A stretch of DNA of 64,000 nucleotides from Leptasterias polaris (GCA_037783415.1 JAZGTN010000027.1:558001-622000), one strand, 5' to 3'; counted from the first letter of the stretch, positions 51,601 through 63,468 are shown. The notes: generated by a model not told the origin, from the letters alone. Numbers and translations are program-made.

Positions 51601-54600
51601 CAATTCTGGAAGCCCCTGATTTTGTTGTATCTATAAACACATTGATACTGTAGTTCCTCACATCAAGTGCGGATGTAGTTTAGTATTTTCTAAAAGATCA
51701 TTCATTCTTTCAAGTGATTTTCATTCTTTTTGTCACCTGGTCCATAAGGTTTTTTTTAATTTCCATCGTTTGTAGTTCAGAGTGAAGTCTATCAAACCAT
51801 TATTTATTTTGTTTGTATCTGGAAGTAAAACATGACTTTTCAAAGTGCGGAAATCTTGTAAAGATTTAAGGAAGTTTCTGCATATAACTGTTGTTATTGA
51901 CAGAGTATACTCCAACTTCATTTATTCAATCATATACAACGACAGGTTTTTTAATGGGATGATGCTAAATTGTTTTGGGAAGAGTGCAGCCATTTTCAGA
52001 TTACTGACTATACAGTGAAACTGAGATGAGGAAAAATTCAAGAGAAGAGCATAAAATGGTCACTTGCATTTTGCTTCTAAGAATAAAATTAGTTTTGTTT
52101 TTGATACACATGGGTCATTTAAATACAGTTGCTAGGCAATTTAAATAAGGTTCGATGAATTTTCTTAAAAAATGAGTAAATTCAGATAGAAACAATTAAG
52201 ACGATTGGTACAAGTACAAACATTACACCAAATAAGATTTCAGATTACAAATCGGCAAATTTCTTTTGCTGACTACATTTCAATAATTTACAATATATGA
52301 GAAACTCAAATCTTCCAACGTTATTTTTGTCTCATCCCAACACATTTGACTGATTGTTCAGCTCATCCTGTGTGTGACACTCATAACTCCATGAAATACT
52401 CATAGGTCCAACATGTCCAAGGTATAAATGTATGCAGTTTTCACTGCATGAAAATGAAATAATGACAGAGCCCGATTCTTAAAGGGAGACTGTTGTCATG
52501 GTCATAGCAGGCCTCCTGTGGCTGTGCATGGAATGATGAACTCTCACCCAGTTACTGCACACGCAGACGTCCTCTGTATTTGATTCAGAAGGGGTGTGTT
52601 CATGGCTTCAACCAATAACTGATTTGGTTATTGGCCAGTGATTAACCAATGGCCTGTTTAACTGGTACACTTATTGGCCACTGGGAAAACGTACCCCAGG
52701 TTCTAACCTGGTTCATAATTCCATGCTCAGCCATAAGTCTGGTACATGTATGATCATGACGATATAGTCCCCCTTTAATCAAAATGTTTGCATGAACTTT
52801 AATGATCTGTTTCAACTGTTTGATGTTTTGTTTTTTTACTTCCCAATTTCACCACACTTGGCATGGAAGGCATATGTAAGACATTCATCAATTGCAATCC
52901 ACACCCTATGTTGATTTATTGTCATTCTAGAGCAACAGTTTCAAAAAGCTACTCGGCTACAGATTTGTTTTACCTAGCGGAAATAAGCAACGTACGCAAT
53001 CTTTTTTTCTGTGCGCTTATTATGACTGTGCTTAGAAGCTCTATGAAATGAATCCTTGTTAATGTACATGGAGAGACAATTTCTGGAAGCCCATTCCTTG
53101 TCAATAATTTATGAGCTAGTGCTGATCAAAACTCACAGCTTTGGCTCTGACTCTGGCTTAATAGGCACTGTCCATCTGCTTGAAGTTGGAGCCAAAGCTG
53201 TAGCCTTGGTTTCGAAGAGGGCCCTTGTCTGTTGAGAGTTTCATTTAAATGAGTTGGATATTGAGCTTAAAATGAGTTTGTTAGTGCACTTAAACTTATT
53301 ATTATTCCAGTGACACTTTCAAATATTTATTTGCAAATGAATTGAAGGATGGTTCCAGTGTGTTTCCTATGCTAGTAGAGGTTCATTGCACTTTTCTATG
53401 TGTCTTTTCTATGTGCTCATATTTTAGCTTTTTAATCACAGCTAGTTCCTCATGCATGTTTATAATTATTTGCATGGTTTTGTTGCAGCAGAGAGCATCA
53501 TCCTTGTTATGTTTGAATTCATCATGTTCATGAGAGTTTCTCAGTCATTGCAATCTTAATCTTTACTATATTGACACTAACCACTGCGAGTTCATCAACA
53601 TTCGATCATTAGGGGTGTTGAGGTTGATGGACTAATTGCAGAGGATGGTATTTCTTGTGCTCTGTAATTTCACGAGTTCTGACCTATTTATGTGTGAGTT
53701 CTACCTCTGGCTTATTTTGGCTTAGTTTAGTTGATTACCAGACTGTTATTGTTCATGGTCTGGAACTGGTCAAAGTCAATGCATTGACCAACTGAAGTCA
53801 AGGAACCATGAACGATAATGATACGGTGCACTTGGCAATCAACTAAAGTAAGGCCGTGTCCGAAACGGCGACTTCAGCTACAGCTACGGCTAGGGCGCGC
53901 GCGTCTGCCTATCCTTCAACACTGACAGACGCGCTGATCTAGCCGTAGCTGTAGCCGAAGTCGCCGTTTCGGACACGGCCTAAGCCAATGTAAATCGAAG
54001 CGCTTAGAAAGCTCTTTAAAAGGGTCGTGTTCTTCGAGGCGGTTGGCACTTTTACAAAAATAGGTTAAAACTCAAAAATATTTAAAAAGCGGAGCAAAGA
54101 AATACCTTACTCTACAGACACACATATATCTCAATGCCTAACCACTGCTGCTTTGCTTAAGCAAGTCTAGGCGTGCCAATTCCATCAGCAGTCAAATCAG
54201 AGATTTGGGAAAGCACAAATTTTAGTTGTAATTGTTTTCTTATTTTATTGTTTATGAATGTGGTGGCATCTCAGTTTGGTAAGGGCTACCCTGTGCCATT
54301 CTGTTTGGTTTAGTTTCTGCACAAGCCAATGCTATGTCAGACTAAGGATGTTTGTGCACAAACTTTGCACTGTTGCATGGTAGAGATACAAGCCCGTAGC
54401 TAAACTTGTCTTTGGTTTTTTAATAAACCACCATAATTTCATCTTCAACTTTAAATAGCTTTCTTGTTGAACCCTATATGATGCAGAAAACTTTATACTA
54501 ATAATTTTTTCTTGGTTAATAGATTCTTATGTAACAGTATTTGCCTCATGTACCAGACTTTCAATTGATATTCATTGTAAGTTAATTCATTGGTGTCATC

Positions 54601-57600
54601 TTCAATCTTTCCATTCTCTGTAATTTATGTGCACTTCTCTTTTTGCATGTCTTGTTCTTCCCGCATTCTGTTCTTGCTTCATCTTTGTTTTTTGTTTGAT
54701 CTCCTTTCGGCTTGTTTTTAGCGATGAGGACAATGACAGTGAAGAAACGGAATCCAGCGATCATGACAGCAGGTGAAACCAAATTCTCCCCCTATAGTGC
54801 GCAAACTTAGCTTCGCAAGCGCCCTTACTGATAAAAATAAAAACAGCGAAAAAGAAATTTAGTATTATGCCAAAAAAGTGATCAATGAATCATTGCTGCT
54901 TCATTCATAATGTAGTGTAATGCTGTGAATTGGGCAGAAGTGGATTGTCCAAATTTGTCTCAAATTAGAAATATTTCAAACTATCATTTTGTTTTAAAAG
55001 AAATCCTAGGTTTTTAAGAGCTGTTTTTCCTCAAAATCAAATAATGTATCTATTTTTGTTTAAACGAATAAGCATTGAAAACACAAAGATACAATTAGCT
55101 TAGTTTCTAACGATAAGGAAGCCAAAACAGTAAATGGTTTAAGCTTTTGTGCTTTTTGATATACAAGAAAAGAAAAAAAATAAAAAAAAAATGAATTCAG
55201 TTTTTTTTGGAGATTTGATAACATATTCTATCAGTTGAGAGCATGACATGGTACCAAAGCCATTCCGACATCTTACTATTAATGATAACATAAATATAAT
55301 TTTACCAGCATCCATATTAATATATATATCATAAAATAGCATATAATTCATACAAATCTTAACATTGAAAAAGTGCTGAGGTATGACCAAATAAAACGGG
55401 CACTAAGTGAGGAAGGCTTTTGACATTTTATACATTCCCCGCAAAGTGTGGATATATTTACCGTTACTGGTCCATCTCTTAGAGGTCTTATGTTTTTGCG
55501 GCTATGCACTGCGCTGATATAGTGTGTGACTTTGACTGAGTTTTTCTCAGCTATGTAGACTAACAATGATTGCCGTTTGATTAACCATGTATGACCTTAC
55601 TCGACCAGTGACAATGTGTTATCATATTTAATAAGATAGCATGTTAACCAATTTACTCGTAGCTCTGAATGTTTGGCCAGTGCAGTTGTGCTGCCTCAAA
55701 ATGTGTTCCAAATTATTTTGGATCGAAAACTAGTAGTACCTTTTCTACTTCTTCACAAACTATTCGTTGTAGTCCATAAAAGTTTGAAGAAACTGGACAG
55801 GACTTCTCCTTTTCCATTTACTTTGTAAGTAAAGTATGTGCAGATCCGAAATGTCCTCATTCTATGTTCAATTTGTATTCAAATGTACAAATAAAGTAAA
55901 TTGCACTGTGATTACATTTGTACCCATGCATGTGGATACATACACTGAATGTGAATGAAAATCTTCTAATTCCAACTGAACTGTCATAAAACAGGGACTG
56001 ATGGGGTGAGCTATTATTATTTTTTTTTTAAAGGCTACAATAAGACCTGTAGAAATGCTCACAATAGTTGAGTTCTCCTCATTTAATAAAAAAAAGCTTA
56101 TCATTCTAGCTAGCTATTTAATTGCTACATACAGAAAAGCCTGTGACCAGGAATTTTATTTTTGGGGGGGAAAATATATATTTTTGAAGGGGCTAAGTAA
56201 TAGGAAAGAATTTCCATCGGTGAGTTAGTGTCGCGCAGCGACAAAGGGGTAAGCCATTTGGTCCATTTTTGTGCTTATTTTTTCTTGTGCTGGAAATTGG
56301 AGTAGCAAGATTGCCTTTATTCATGGCTAGAGACCAAGTAGATTGATAGAAGACCCGATATTGTTCACATTGTAACAGAATTAGATATGCATTTCAGGGG
56401 GTTTTCCCCTCTAAATTATGGTCTTGTGAATCCATTTTTAAGTCTGACAAAATCTAATGCTCTACTAACCCTGTCAAAAAAGTAGATTTCTATTTTCAAC
56501 TTAAATGCCAAGCCTAAAGTATGCAATCATATTGCCATTTCGCAGCTCCCTAATTGCTCTTTGTCTTCATTCCAATTTCATTTATTGATATAGTATATTT
56601 ACAGATAAAGTTTCCCAGTCGCTTGGATGTTAGCATTCTTTATTGACAAAGTGCTAATCTGACAAACGACAAATATTTTATAAAATCTTAGCGAATTTGT
56701 CAGAGACCTATTTCTATCTGATGAGGTTTGGTGCTAACCAGGAGAAGTGAAAATATTGTTCATGTCAACATGAAAAAACTGCTCTAATTAGTTTTGTGAA
56801 CTGTCAACAGAATATGAAATGTTTTCTCACTGTGTGATGCATATGAAGCCATTATTTTCCCGCACAAGACTATACCATACAGTGTTCATCTGCAACCTTC
56901 TTGCCAGTTTTGCATGCTTATTTGCATTCTAAACAGCATGTATTTGCCTTTTTTTTTTGCATGTAAAGATTTCTTTTTCAAGGCTTGCTGTGGTTTTGAA
57001 GTGCCTTTTGAAAATGTTTCTAAAATGGAGGTAAATATTTTAGAACGTTTCAATCGGTACGACTTTGTGTTTTTAGTCTTCCTAAGAGGCATTAGTTTTC
57101 ATATATGTAGTTCAAAGATTGCTGTGGCCAGTTGGTTATTGGCACAAATAAAAAAGGTCAATCATTTTGTGCATACTATGATTGACTTTTTTTAGTTTAA
57201 TGTTATGCCATATGTTTGAACTTGCAGTGATAATTGCATGACTTTTTGTTTTTTTCAATCTTAGTCAGCAATGAATAAAAAAAATAAACAATTGAATTTT
57301 AACCTGAGTGATATTGCTTCTTCCTGACAAGCAGCCCGTCTGAAACGCCTAAGCGTGCTCGTCAGCGAGCACCCTCCAAAGCGGTCAAGCGCAAGAAGCG
57401 CGAGCTCAGCCCGGAGTCTAAGAAAAAAGCCCAGCAGAAGAAACGCAAGGAGCAGCTGGCCATGCAGAAGAAACTCCTGAGGCAAGTGAAGAAGGCCCGG
57501 GCCGAGGCTAAGAAGAAGCCGGGAGTGAAGTTTCAGACCCCTCAGGACCAGGCCAAGGGAGATGCGGCTGGTGGTGGGGGTAAGGGGAAGAAGGAGGAAA

Positions 57601-60600
57601 ATGCCCCTGCATCGTCTCAGATTCAGACGTATCAACCCCCAGATGTTAAGTCAGTGGAGGAAGTGCGGGAGGATGCAACATTCAAGAAGATGGCCAAGAA
57701 CAAACAGTAAGGACATTCTCGTAAAGATCAATATTTACTGAACCCTGTAGAGACAATAGTGGCCACAAACGGCTAGAACCAAAATGCCCACGGTGGCCAA
57801 AAACAGCCAGTGCTCAGTTCTTGTGTTTTTGTCAGTTCCTTGACAAGCCTTGCTTTTTCAGAATAGCCTCCACATTATTTACCTCATTGGATTGTTCTTG
57901 TTATTTATACTAATGTGGAAATAAATGTTATTTGAATTGTAATTCTGTCATCTTTGAGATATTGAAGTAAAAGATTATTCTACAACTTACTAAAATTGTG
58001 AAGTTGAAACTTTTATGCAGTGTTTTCCCCACCCAAGGGCAACTTTTACTATAAAATGAACAGTCGTAGATTTAGAGAAAACAGGAGGACTGGAATGAAT
58101 GTATTTTTCAAATCCAAACCTTGTATTCTTAATTAATAAGGGAATAAAAGAGTAGCCGTTGAATCACACGACCACGTCCCTGCAAGGTTTAAGCGGTTGT
58201 TTAAGACCAAGTCAATATTCTTTTATTCCAATTCAGAAACGCCATTTTCGTTAAAAGCCTGATATGGTTGGAAAATCTGTAAAACTTTTGTAGGCCTTAA
58301 TTTTCACCACCTGGTTACGTCCTCTGGCTCTGTTTTGCGAAGATTTAAAATTTAAATCCGTCTTAAACGGTCATGTGACCAAACCATGCGTGTGACCATG
58401 TTTCAACCAATAACCAAACTAACTGTAGTATTTATGAATGCAGATTGATGACCATGTTCAAGAGCTACATGCAAGAGATTGAAGGGAAAGAGAACTTGAA
58501 CGCATTCAGCATGTACTTTGATATTGAAGCTCCTCTGCGTCTATCGGATGCTCATGCTGAGAAACGCAACAATCTCTCCCGTCAGATAGCCTCAACATAC
58601 TTCGATCCAGCTTCCAAGAAGTAAGAAACATTTATACTATAATTAGTTTATCTTTATGGAAATGAAACCAAGGAACCCTGAAAATTGTCTAGCACTGTGA
58701 CCTATAGGGCTGACGATAGTCAGTTTTAGAAATGTCAGTTTTAGCAAGGAAGTGGGAGGAAAACCCCAAATAGGAGAACCCATGCAAACAGGAAGAGACT
58801 GAAAACCTACATGCCACCATGGGGGCATCCTATAGTCTGAATGACACTACATACACAATAGATGATCCTAATATTCATGAGTGATTCTTATTTCATCAGA
58901 GACTATTTTCGTAAATAACTAGCACATGATTGCATTTTTTTCAGGGCTGTGGAGTTGTCCCATGATGTCTTGACACGCCTCGGCAGCGACGGTGACAGAC
59001 CAACAGTAAAGACTCTGGAAGCTGCTCAGAAATCAGTCATACCAAGACTGGAACAGGTCTTCAGTAATTTCTGGATTGTAAGTTCCATCTTCAGTACTTA
59101 AAATTTTATGGAATTTAAAAGGTTTTTTTCCCAATCTACCACTCTTTGTTTAAAATCATGAATGTATATTATTTTTGTAACTTCCCAGTGCATGACTTAT
59201 AAACTGAAAATAAAGTGTGCTTCGGAAAAAAAATGTATGTATTGGAAGAGTTTTCTGTTGTGCTTGCATCTCGCAGGCCATAAATGTTTGAGAAACTCAA
59301 ATGAGAGTTATGGAAAAACAAGGAAAGTCAAAACTAGAATGTAGAATTGATGTATAGTGTATCTCTAGAACTTCTATTGACAGGTTTCCAGTTGGCGGCG
59401 ATCAGCAGAAGATACTTGTGCATCAATTGATACCCTTTCTTTGAAGAGCTACAGGCTACTTTAATTGACCACAGTTAATTTTCATTTTTGTGCTTGATAA
59501 TAACCTTGTTTCCTGAGTTTAGCTTCACATGAGTAGAAATGGAACGACAGGTCCCAGACGTGTTTAATTAGATTATCTACGTGATTGAGTTAATCTCAAA
59601 ACTAGATCCACTTATCAATTCAGAATCAGAAGGCCGGCTGTGACAGAGAATTTACCTTAACACTAAATGGATTGACAATCTCAGAGAATCCACATGATGA
59701 ATCGAGAGGGAATTGTGGCAGAGAGTAAAGGCTGAGAACCTTCATAACAATTAGATCTCTGGCTTGTTTTCACATTTGACCCTTTGTATTTTGAATATCT
59801 TACCTCCTGGCCATTAACATACAATCCTACCATGCAACAGATTTACCGATCCACAGTGTATCAGACACAGGCAGATAGTGTGGATAAAACATACCTCTCA
59901 ACTGATGAGGTTCAGATGCTGCTGACCATAACGTCCAAGGTATTCAGGAAATCATCAGCTCATTCATTACATCAGATCCAGATCAGTTCCAGATCAGTTC
60001 CAGATCAGTTCATATCAGTTCAGATCAGATTAGATCAGATTCCGAAAATGTTTAATCAATTCAGATCAGTTCAGATCAAGATCATTTTAGATCAGATCAG
60101 ATCAAATAAGATCGGAATCAGATTCAGTTCAGATCAGTTCAGATCCAGATCATATCCAGATCATATCCAATCTGATCACATCACATCACATCAGACCAGA
60201 CCACATCTGCACTCGTCCACATGGCTTCACCATACACAATTTGGAGAATATTCTGCAAACTTGCCTGCCATTATTCTGTGCTTTGCATTGTTAATTAGTT
60301 GGCCTGTCATTGTTTGAGATAATGTGTTTTTGTTTATATTTAGGCTGTACCCAGTAAACCTAGTCCTTGATCATTTTGTAATTTAGGAGCTTTGTAACCT
60401 TTTTTTAAATGTACATCTACTACACTGTTATCAAGCCTTAATCCCAAGCGCTGGATCCATTATATATTTATTACAATGTGTGGTATAATTTTTGCCAGTG
60501 CCTGTTTGAAATACACCCAGGAGGCTTAACCTAGTGCAAACCGACTGTAAGATCTGAAGCCTTTTAAACAACCTTTTTGTCAGGCACCATTGGTGTAAGA

Positions 60601-63468
60601 TGTGTACTAGAAAGCAAAAACAGACCCGCCTATGGCAAACAAATCTTCTAAATGAGGTTAATGCAAATGATGAAAGTTGCAAGACATGATGTTCCATGCC
60701 ACCAGAACAGATGTACATTATACGCCAGTTGGATTTCATTGTTTAATCTGTGTATAGTCATTCCCACCGTCTTGCATCAGTCAGTATTCACCATCATCAA
60801 TGGTTGTTGATGTAATTGACTGAAGGTTGTATCCACCATATTGACCCCTACCACCACCGCCACATGCCACACTCAACAGTTTGGGAGTTAAATTGTATGT
60901 ACAAACTATGGTAAGCGTGTAAACATTGCCTAAAATGTGCACAACACTGTAACACACGGGGACATTGACTCCCAAAATGGCGCAACCAAGATTATTGTGA
61001 TGGGTCTGTGGTATCAAGGTAGAGTTGTGAGTCTAATGTGCTTCATCGGTGTAAAAACCTGACAGCAGATGCATTTGTTTGTGTATGAGGCTTTGTTTAA
61101 TAAACAAAGTTGTTAGTGTTTGTCTTTGCCACATACACATGATTTGCTGCATCATCAACTTTTGATGGAAAAATAGTATTTATGCAAATGTTATTAATAT
61201 GTTCTTTGAGTCCTTTGAAAGAAATCCTCAGGCATATCACTCCGGGAGGGATTCCAACCCACAACCTTTGCCATTCTAGAGCAGCTGTCTTATCACTAGA
61301 CCATCTTTTATTTATTATCTTTTATTTGCAAAGACAAACACTGATAGTTTTGGATATCCAGCCTTGATGGAGGTTCCACAGCTCTCATAACCCATCCCTC
61401 TACCCATTCCCATCCACCATCATCACACTGCATTTCCTCTTTCCACTCTGTGCACTCTCTCTATCACACATTGTCCAGGCCCACTTGGAGTCCATGGATG
61501 AGCAGGGCGGAGGCGCTGGGGGCGATTCCAAATTTGACATGGCCCTCCGGTCGGGGAGCACTCAAAGTTTGGTGCTCACCTGGAAAAGGCGTAGACGCGG
61601 TAAAGGCCCGGTAAGCTTATGGGTTATATTTGTTTATCTCGCCGAGTGACAAGTTTGCAGTGAGTTCAAGCATCATGCCCGCTGATGAGGGGTTAAATTG
61701 CTGCATTTGATCTGATGATCAAATTAATCTATTTGTGTAGTTATGTTACAAATTAACAAAGCTTGAAGGGTGAACAGCATGCATAGCACAATAATCCTGA
61801 CAGTAGCAGTCAATATCAGCAGCAGTTTTGGGAAGGAAAAAAAGAAGAAAAAAAGAATGGCTTACTTTCATTCAATCAATCTCAAGCTTTCCGTTAATTT
61901 TTTTAATTTTTTTTTTAAAAATAATGCTGACATCTCCATGCTTATATTTATTTGAATAATATGAAAAAATGTGCAAAGGATTATGTTTACCAGCCCAGTT
62001 TACCACCCTCCCTTCCCACATGGTCATTTATTTATTTATGACATTTGTTTACCCAGTTAGTGCCCAAACAGTTGAAACTTTGTTTTCATTGGGCTCTGCA
62101 ATTCCTGTATTAAAAAAGAAAAATATCATGTTTAAGGTTGTAAACTTAACCCTGAATCTGTTCCCAAACGATGCTTTCCATTTGCCCATTGCATGCCCCC
62201 AACCTTGAAAAACAAAAGTATAGATGCAATTTTTTAAAACAGAAAATGGGTAGTGATGCTTGTATCTTGCCCATTTGTTACCCAGTAATGCACTTAGAGA
62301 AACAAACTTACCATCTCTTCACTGAGTTATATCAGAGCATTGAATACCCTTCTTAGATAATCCTTGCAGAGCTGGAACCCCTGACCTCCTGCTTACATGG
62401 TATCAACTCATGCTCGCTCTATCCCACTGACACCAGCAAGCTGTTTACTTTGCATAAAGTGTTTACCATTTTGCATTGATATTTATTCATCCATTCATAA
62501 GTCAAATAATCATCCCATAATCCATTATGAAGTTAAACAGTAATGATATATACATGTAAGCTAGTTGAGTTTTGGTCATGGTATACTATTTTTAGAGCTA
62601 AAAGAAATAATAGAATTAATGCCCATTTCATTCAAAAATAAAATTAATTTGTTGCAATTATTTCTTAAATTCAACACATTCAATAGTTAGCTAAGCAGGC
62701 CTAATGTTAAAGATGCCTTTCAAACCAGATATCGGATTTAACTTGTAGCTCCAAAACCCTGTTTGACTTGACCATCTTGCCCCCTTATCCTAACAGCACT
62801 CCGGGCAGCAGATGCCCACCTCTCAGGATAAGAATGAGTTCCAGGCGTTCCTCCTCAAGTCAGCACGAGGCATCCCTCCTCAGAAGATGATGTACTTCCA
62901 TCGATACCTGATGGAGTATGGAGAGAAAGATACTATGCCCCTGCTGGAGAAAGATCTGGTCTTCTACTTGGAAGTCCAGAGGTTTAAGGTTTGGATATTT
63001 GAATTTTTCCAAGTCAGTATTGATTGGCATTCATAATTAAGAGGGCACACGGTACTCATGTATTGCCCAGTGAAATATTTATAATAAAGTGCAATCCATC
63101 GACCTAAAGATGTTGTTATAATTTCATATCCTTTACAATGGCACTAAAATTAACTGCATTTATCACTTGAAATCTAAACACAGTTGTTTAACCAGAAGGG
63201 GATGGGGGTGGAGCCTAGCCCCTCCCCTAAATTATGACTTTTGTCTCCATCCAGCCCTTCCCCCCCCCCCCCCCAAATAAAAGAAAAGGGGGGAAAACAA
63301 ACTTGTGTTAAAGCACTGTCGGCTTTGGTTGATTCAACAGCATATTGTTTGTTTTTTGTCTTGTAGGAATCGCACCATGCATTCTCAGACATGATAATGC
63401 TAAAACGAAAGGTTGAGGTGATAATGGATTGCTTCATAGATTCTCCCGTCTCTAATCCTGGACTACAG
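36639..63468 (+). CDS. RGS22: Regulator of G-protein signalling 22, 20 exons visible (3' end outside window)
   Basis: Exons: 36639-36699, 37608-37696, 38186-38397, 38904-39193, 39847-40137, 40571-40712, 41856-42120, 42528-42682, 43071-43256, 44150-44467, 46081-46238, 46817-46976, 54722-54772, 57335-57706, 58444-58620, 58945-59077, 59841-59939, 61479-61610, 62797-62988, 63367-63468. All are GT-AG with compatible phases: 1195 codons without a stop. The N-terminus (TEENFEPLLVYDDLFLDYFN; then TERLPLFL) matches vertebrate RGS22. A polyalanine tract is at ~263-271 and an acidic run at ~393-406. RGS-like folds: ~438-560 (FKSFLNNTAGEDMMNFWLDCE), ~655-775, ~918-1040, and a fourth from ~1107 cut by the window edge. 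Residues ~794-880 are lysine-rich. Human RGS22 is 1264 aa, so roughly 100-200 residues are missing. RGS domains bind G-alpha; vertebrate RGS22 is mainly testicular. Start chosen because exon 1 joins in phase to give QPIEVTEENFE. Confidence 0.9.
36702..36965 (+). repeat. 33-bp minisatellite, 8 near-identical copies, 2 bp inside RGS22 intron 1
   Basis: The unit contains AATGCTTCATTCCAATATGT followed by TTATGTTCTCTTC. Copies are almost perfect except the last, which ends in TTATGTAATCTTC. The array begins immediately after the GT of the exon-1 donor. Because 33 is a multiple of three, the exon-1 frame stays open across the array and into 37001, giving eight repeats of CFIPICLCSLQ if the intron is retained. 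Confidence 0.9.
38441..38563. repeat. MITE with CAATTTCATGGC inverted ends, RGS22 intron 3
   Basis: The left end (ACCCAATTTCATGGCC, then TGCTTACTGCGGAGTTCTG) and the right end (TAAGCGCAGAGCTCTG, then GTGCCATGAAATTG) are inverted copies. The same family is at 40828-41078, with a solo right end at 41666-41703. Confidence 0.65.
40828..41078. repeat. MITE of the same CATGGCTCTGCTTAC family, RGS22 intron 6
   Basis: The left end GGCCCACTTTCATGGCTCTG and the right end CAGAGCCATGAAATTGGGCC are inverted copies about 250 bp apart, each followed inward by GCTTAC/GTAAGC and GCGGAATTC-like sequence. The interior is not coding. Confidence 0.7.
41146..41668. repeat. ~74-bp minisatellite, 7 copies, RGS22 intron 6
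   Basis: Units start CCTTAGACCTCAGTTTTAAA or TCTTAGACCTCAGTTATAAA, continue CTTCGCTGCATGTAACAA, and end CTAACACCATACCCAAAGA. Starts fall about every 74 bp. Two unit subtypes (one with TGACTGTTTGG, one with TGACCCTCTGG) alternate in the middle, as if a two-unit block had been amplified. Confidence 0.85.
44755..45818. mobile_element. hAT-like DNA element, ~1.06 kb, carrying three CRE motifs, RGS22 intron 10
   Basis: The left end CGGTGTTCTCCACAGAC and the right end (reverse complement CAGTGTTCTCCACACACG) are inverted, and CAGTG is a common hAT start. The left flank has GGGAGGGCGGC and the right part has GGCAGGGCGG repeated four times, probably subterminal repeats. Near the left end are TGACGTAA (44793-44800), TGACGTCA (44822-44829) and TGACGTCA (44853-44860), with AAAATGGCGCCC between them twice. 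No transposase frame was seen. A clean 8-bp target duplication was not found. Confidence 0.6.
46285..46720 (+). mobile_element. Two tRNA-derived SINE copies, RGS22 intron 11
   Basis: About 46285-46400 has TTGGCGTAGTGGTGTCTCGC and CTGGTTTTGATCCCACG. About 46545-46720 has ATGGCGTAGTGCGAAAAGG and CCTGGTTCGAATCTTGGC, then GTGCTCTGAGTTCATATATG. Both show spaced A-box and B-box-like elements and look like copies of one family, different from the families at 8429 and 16170. Confidence 0.6.
48340..48590. mobile_element. tRNA-derived SINE, copy D, with head-to-head second tRNA-like half
   Basis: The minus-strand tRNA-like domain (about 48360-48430, same family as at 16170) is followed by a second partial tRNA-like piece on the plus strand (TTGGTAGAGCGCTGGCACGT, about 48471-48490). 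The family tail to TTTGATATTT (about 48583) comes after it. The two halves face each other, so the unit is partly palindromic. It is either an inverted rearrangement or two nested insertions. Confidence 0.65.
48747..48862. repeat. 21-bp tandem repeat with internal palindrome
   Basis: About five and a half copies of GCAAGTTTCAAGCTTGCGTG-type units. Each unit contains GCAAG and CTTGC, so every copy is a small hairpin. It lies in RGS22 intron 12. Confidence 0.8.
49877..50013. repeat. Inverted-repeat element, RGS22 intron 12
   Basis: Left GTCTGAATTCGCGGCTGCAG and right CGCAGTCACTTATTCAGAC are imperfect inverted copies about 100 bp apart. Next to the left arm GTTGCTAAG is tandemly repeated. The open frame across it (MAVAKVVAKVV...) is a by-product. 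Confidence 0.5.
52597..52696. repeat. MITE related to 3388-3473, RGS22 intron 12
   Basis: The left part reads GGGGTGTGTTCATGG and AACCAATAACTGATTTGG. The right part ends TTATTGGCCACTGGGAAAAC and GTACCCC. It matches the 3388 element in its AACCAATAACT core and its GGTG/GTAC-to-CRTTTT ends, at lower identity. Confidence 0.5.
53130..53225. repeat. Inverted repeat related to 5450-5605, RGS22 intron 12
   Basis: CACAGCTTTGGCTCTGACTC on the left and GGAGCCAAAGCTGTAG on the right are inverted copies. The GAGGGCCCTTG end resembles the outer end of the 5450 element. Confidence 0.5.
53727..53846. repeat. Palindromic element adjacent to a second MITE
   Basis: TTTAGTTGATTACCAG, then TTATTGTTCATGG on the left are matched in reverse complement by CCATGAACGATAA, then TTGGCAATCAACTAAA on the right. 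The loop contains a second small palindrome (GGTCAAAGTCAATGCATTGA). The next MITE starts within 10 bp. Confidence 0.65.
53852..53980. mobile_element. 129-bp MITE with ~41-bp inverted ends and TAA duplications
   Basis: GGCCGTGTCCGAAACGGCGA at the left, continuing CTTCAGCTACAGCTACGGCT, is matched almost perfectly in inverse at the right. TAA precedes the left end (53849-53851) and follows the right end (53981-53983). Three-base TAA duplications fit the PIF/Harbinger superfamily. It is CpG-rich inside an AT-rich intron. Confidence 0.8.
59965..60180. repeat. GATC-rich tandem repeat, RGS22 intron 17
   Basis: About 200 bp is built from degenerate ~10-bp units such as CAGATCAGTT and AGATCAGATC. It begins about 25 bp downstream of the exon 17 donor. 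The local density of GATC tetranucleotides is very high. Confidence 0.8.
61245..61306 (-). mobile_element. tRNA-like SINE fragment, RGS22 intron 17
   Basis: Reverse complement reads ATGGTCTAGTGATAAGACAG for the A-box side and GGGTTGGAATCCC for the B-box side. Only the head is recognisable. Confidence 0.5.
62368..62437 (-). mobile_element. tRNA-like SINE fragment, RGS22 intron 18
   Basis: Reverse complement contains GGTGTCAGTGGGATAGAGC and GGTCAGGGGTTCCAGC, with A-box and B-box-like spacing of a tRNA-derived SINE head. The body is not recognisable. Confidence 0.45.

Larger units (their letters stand above)
46977..54721. other. RGS22 intron 12 (7.7 kb)
   Basis: This is the longest gene-free interval inside RGS22. 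Besides the repeats listed separately, no exon-like frame with matching splice sites and phase was recognised. The phases of exons 12 and 13 join directly, so no exon is needed here, although a cassette of a multiple of three bases cannot be excluded. Confidence 0.5.
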
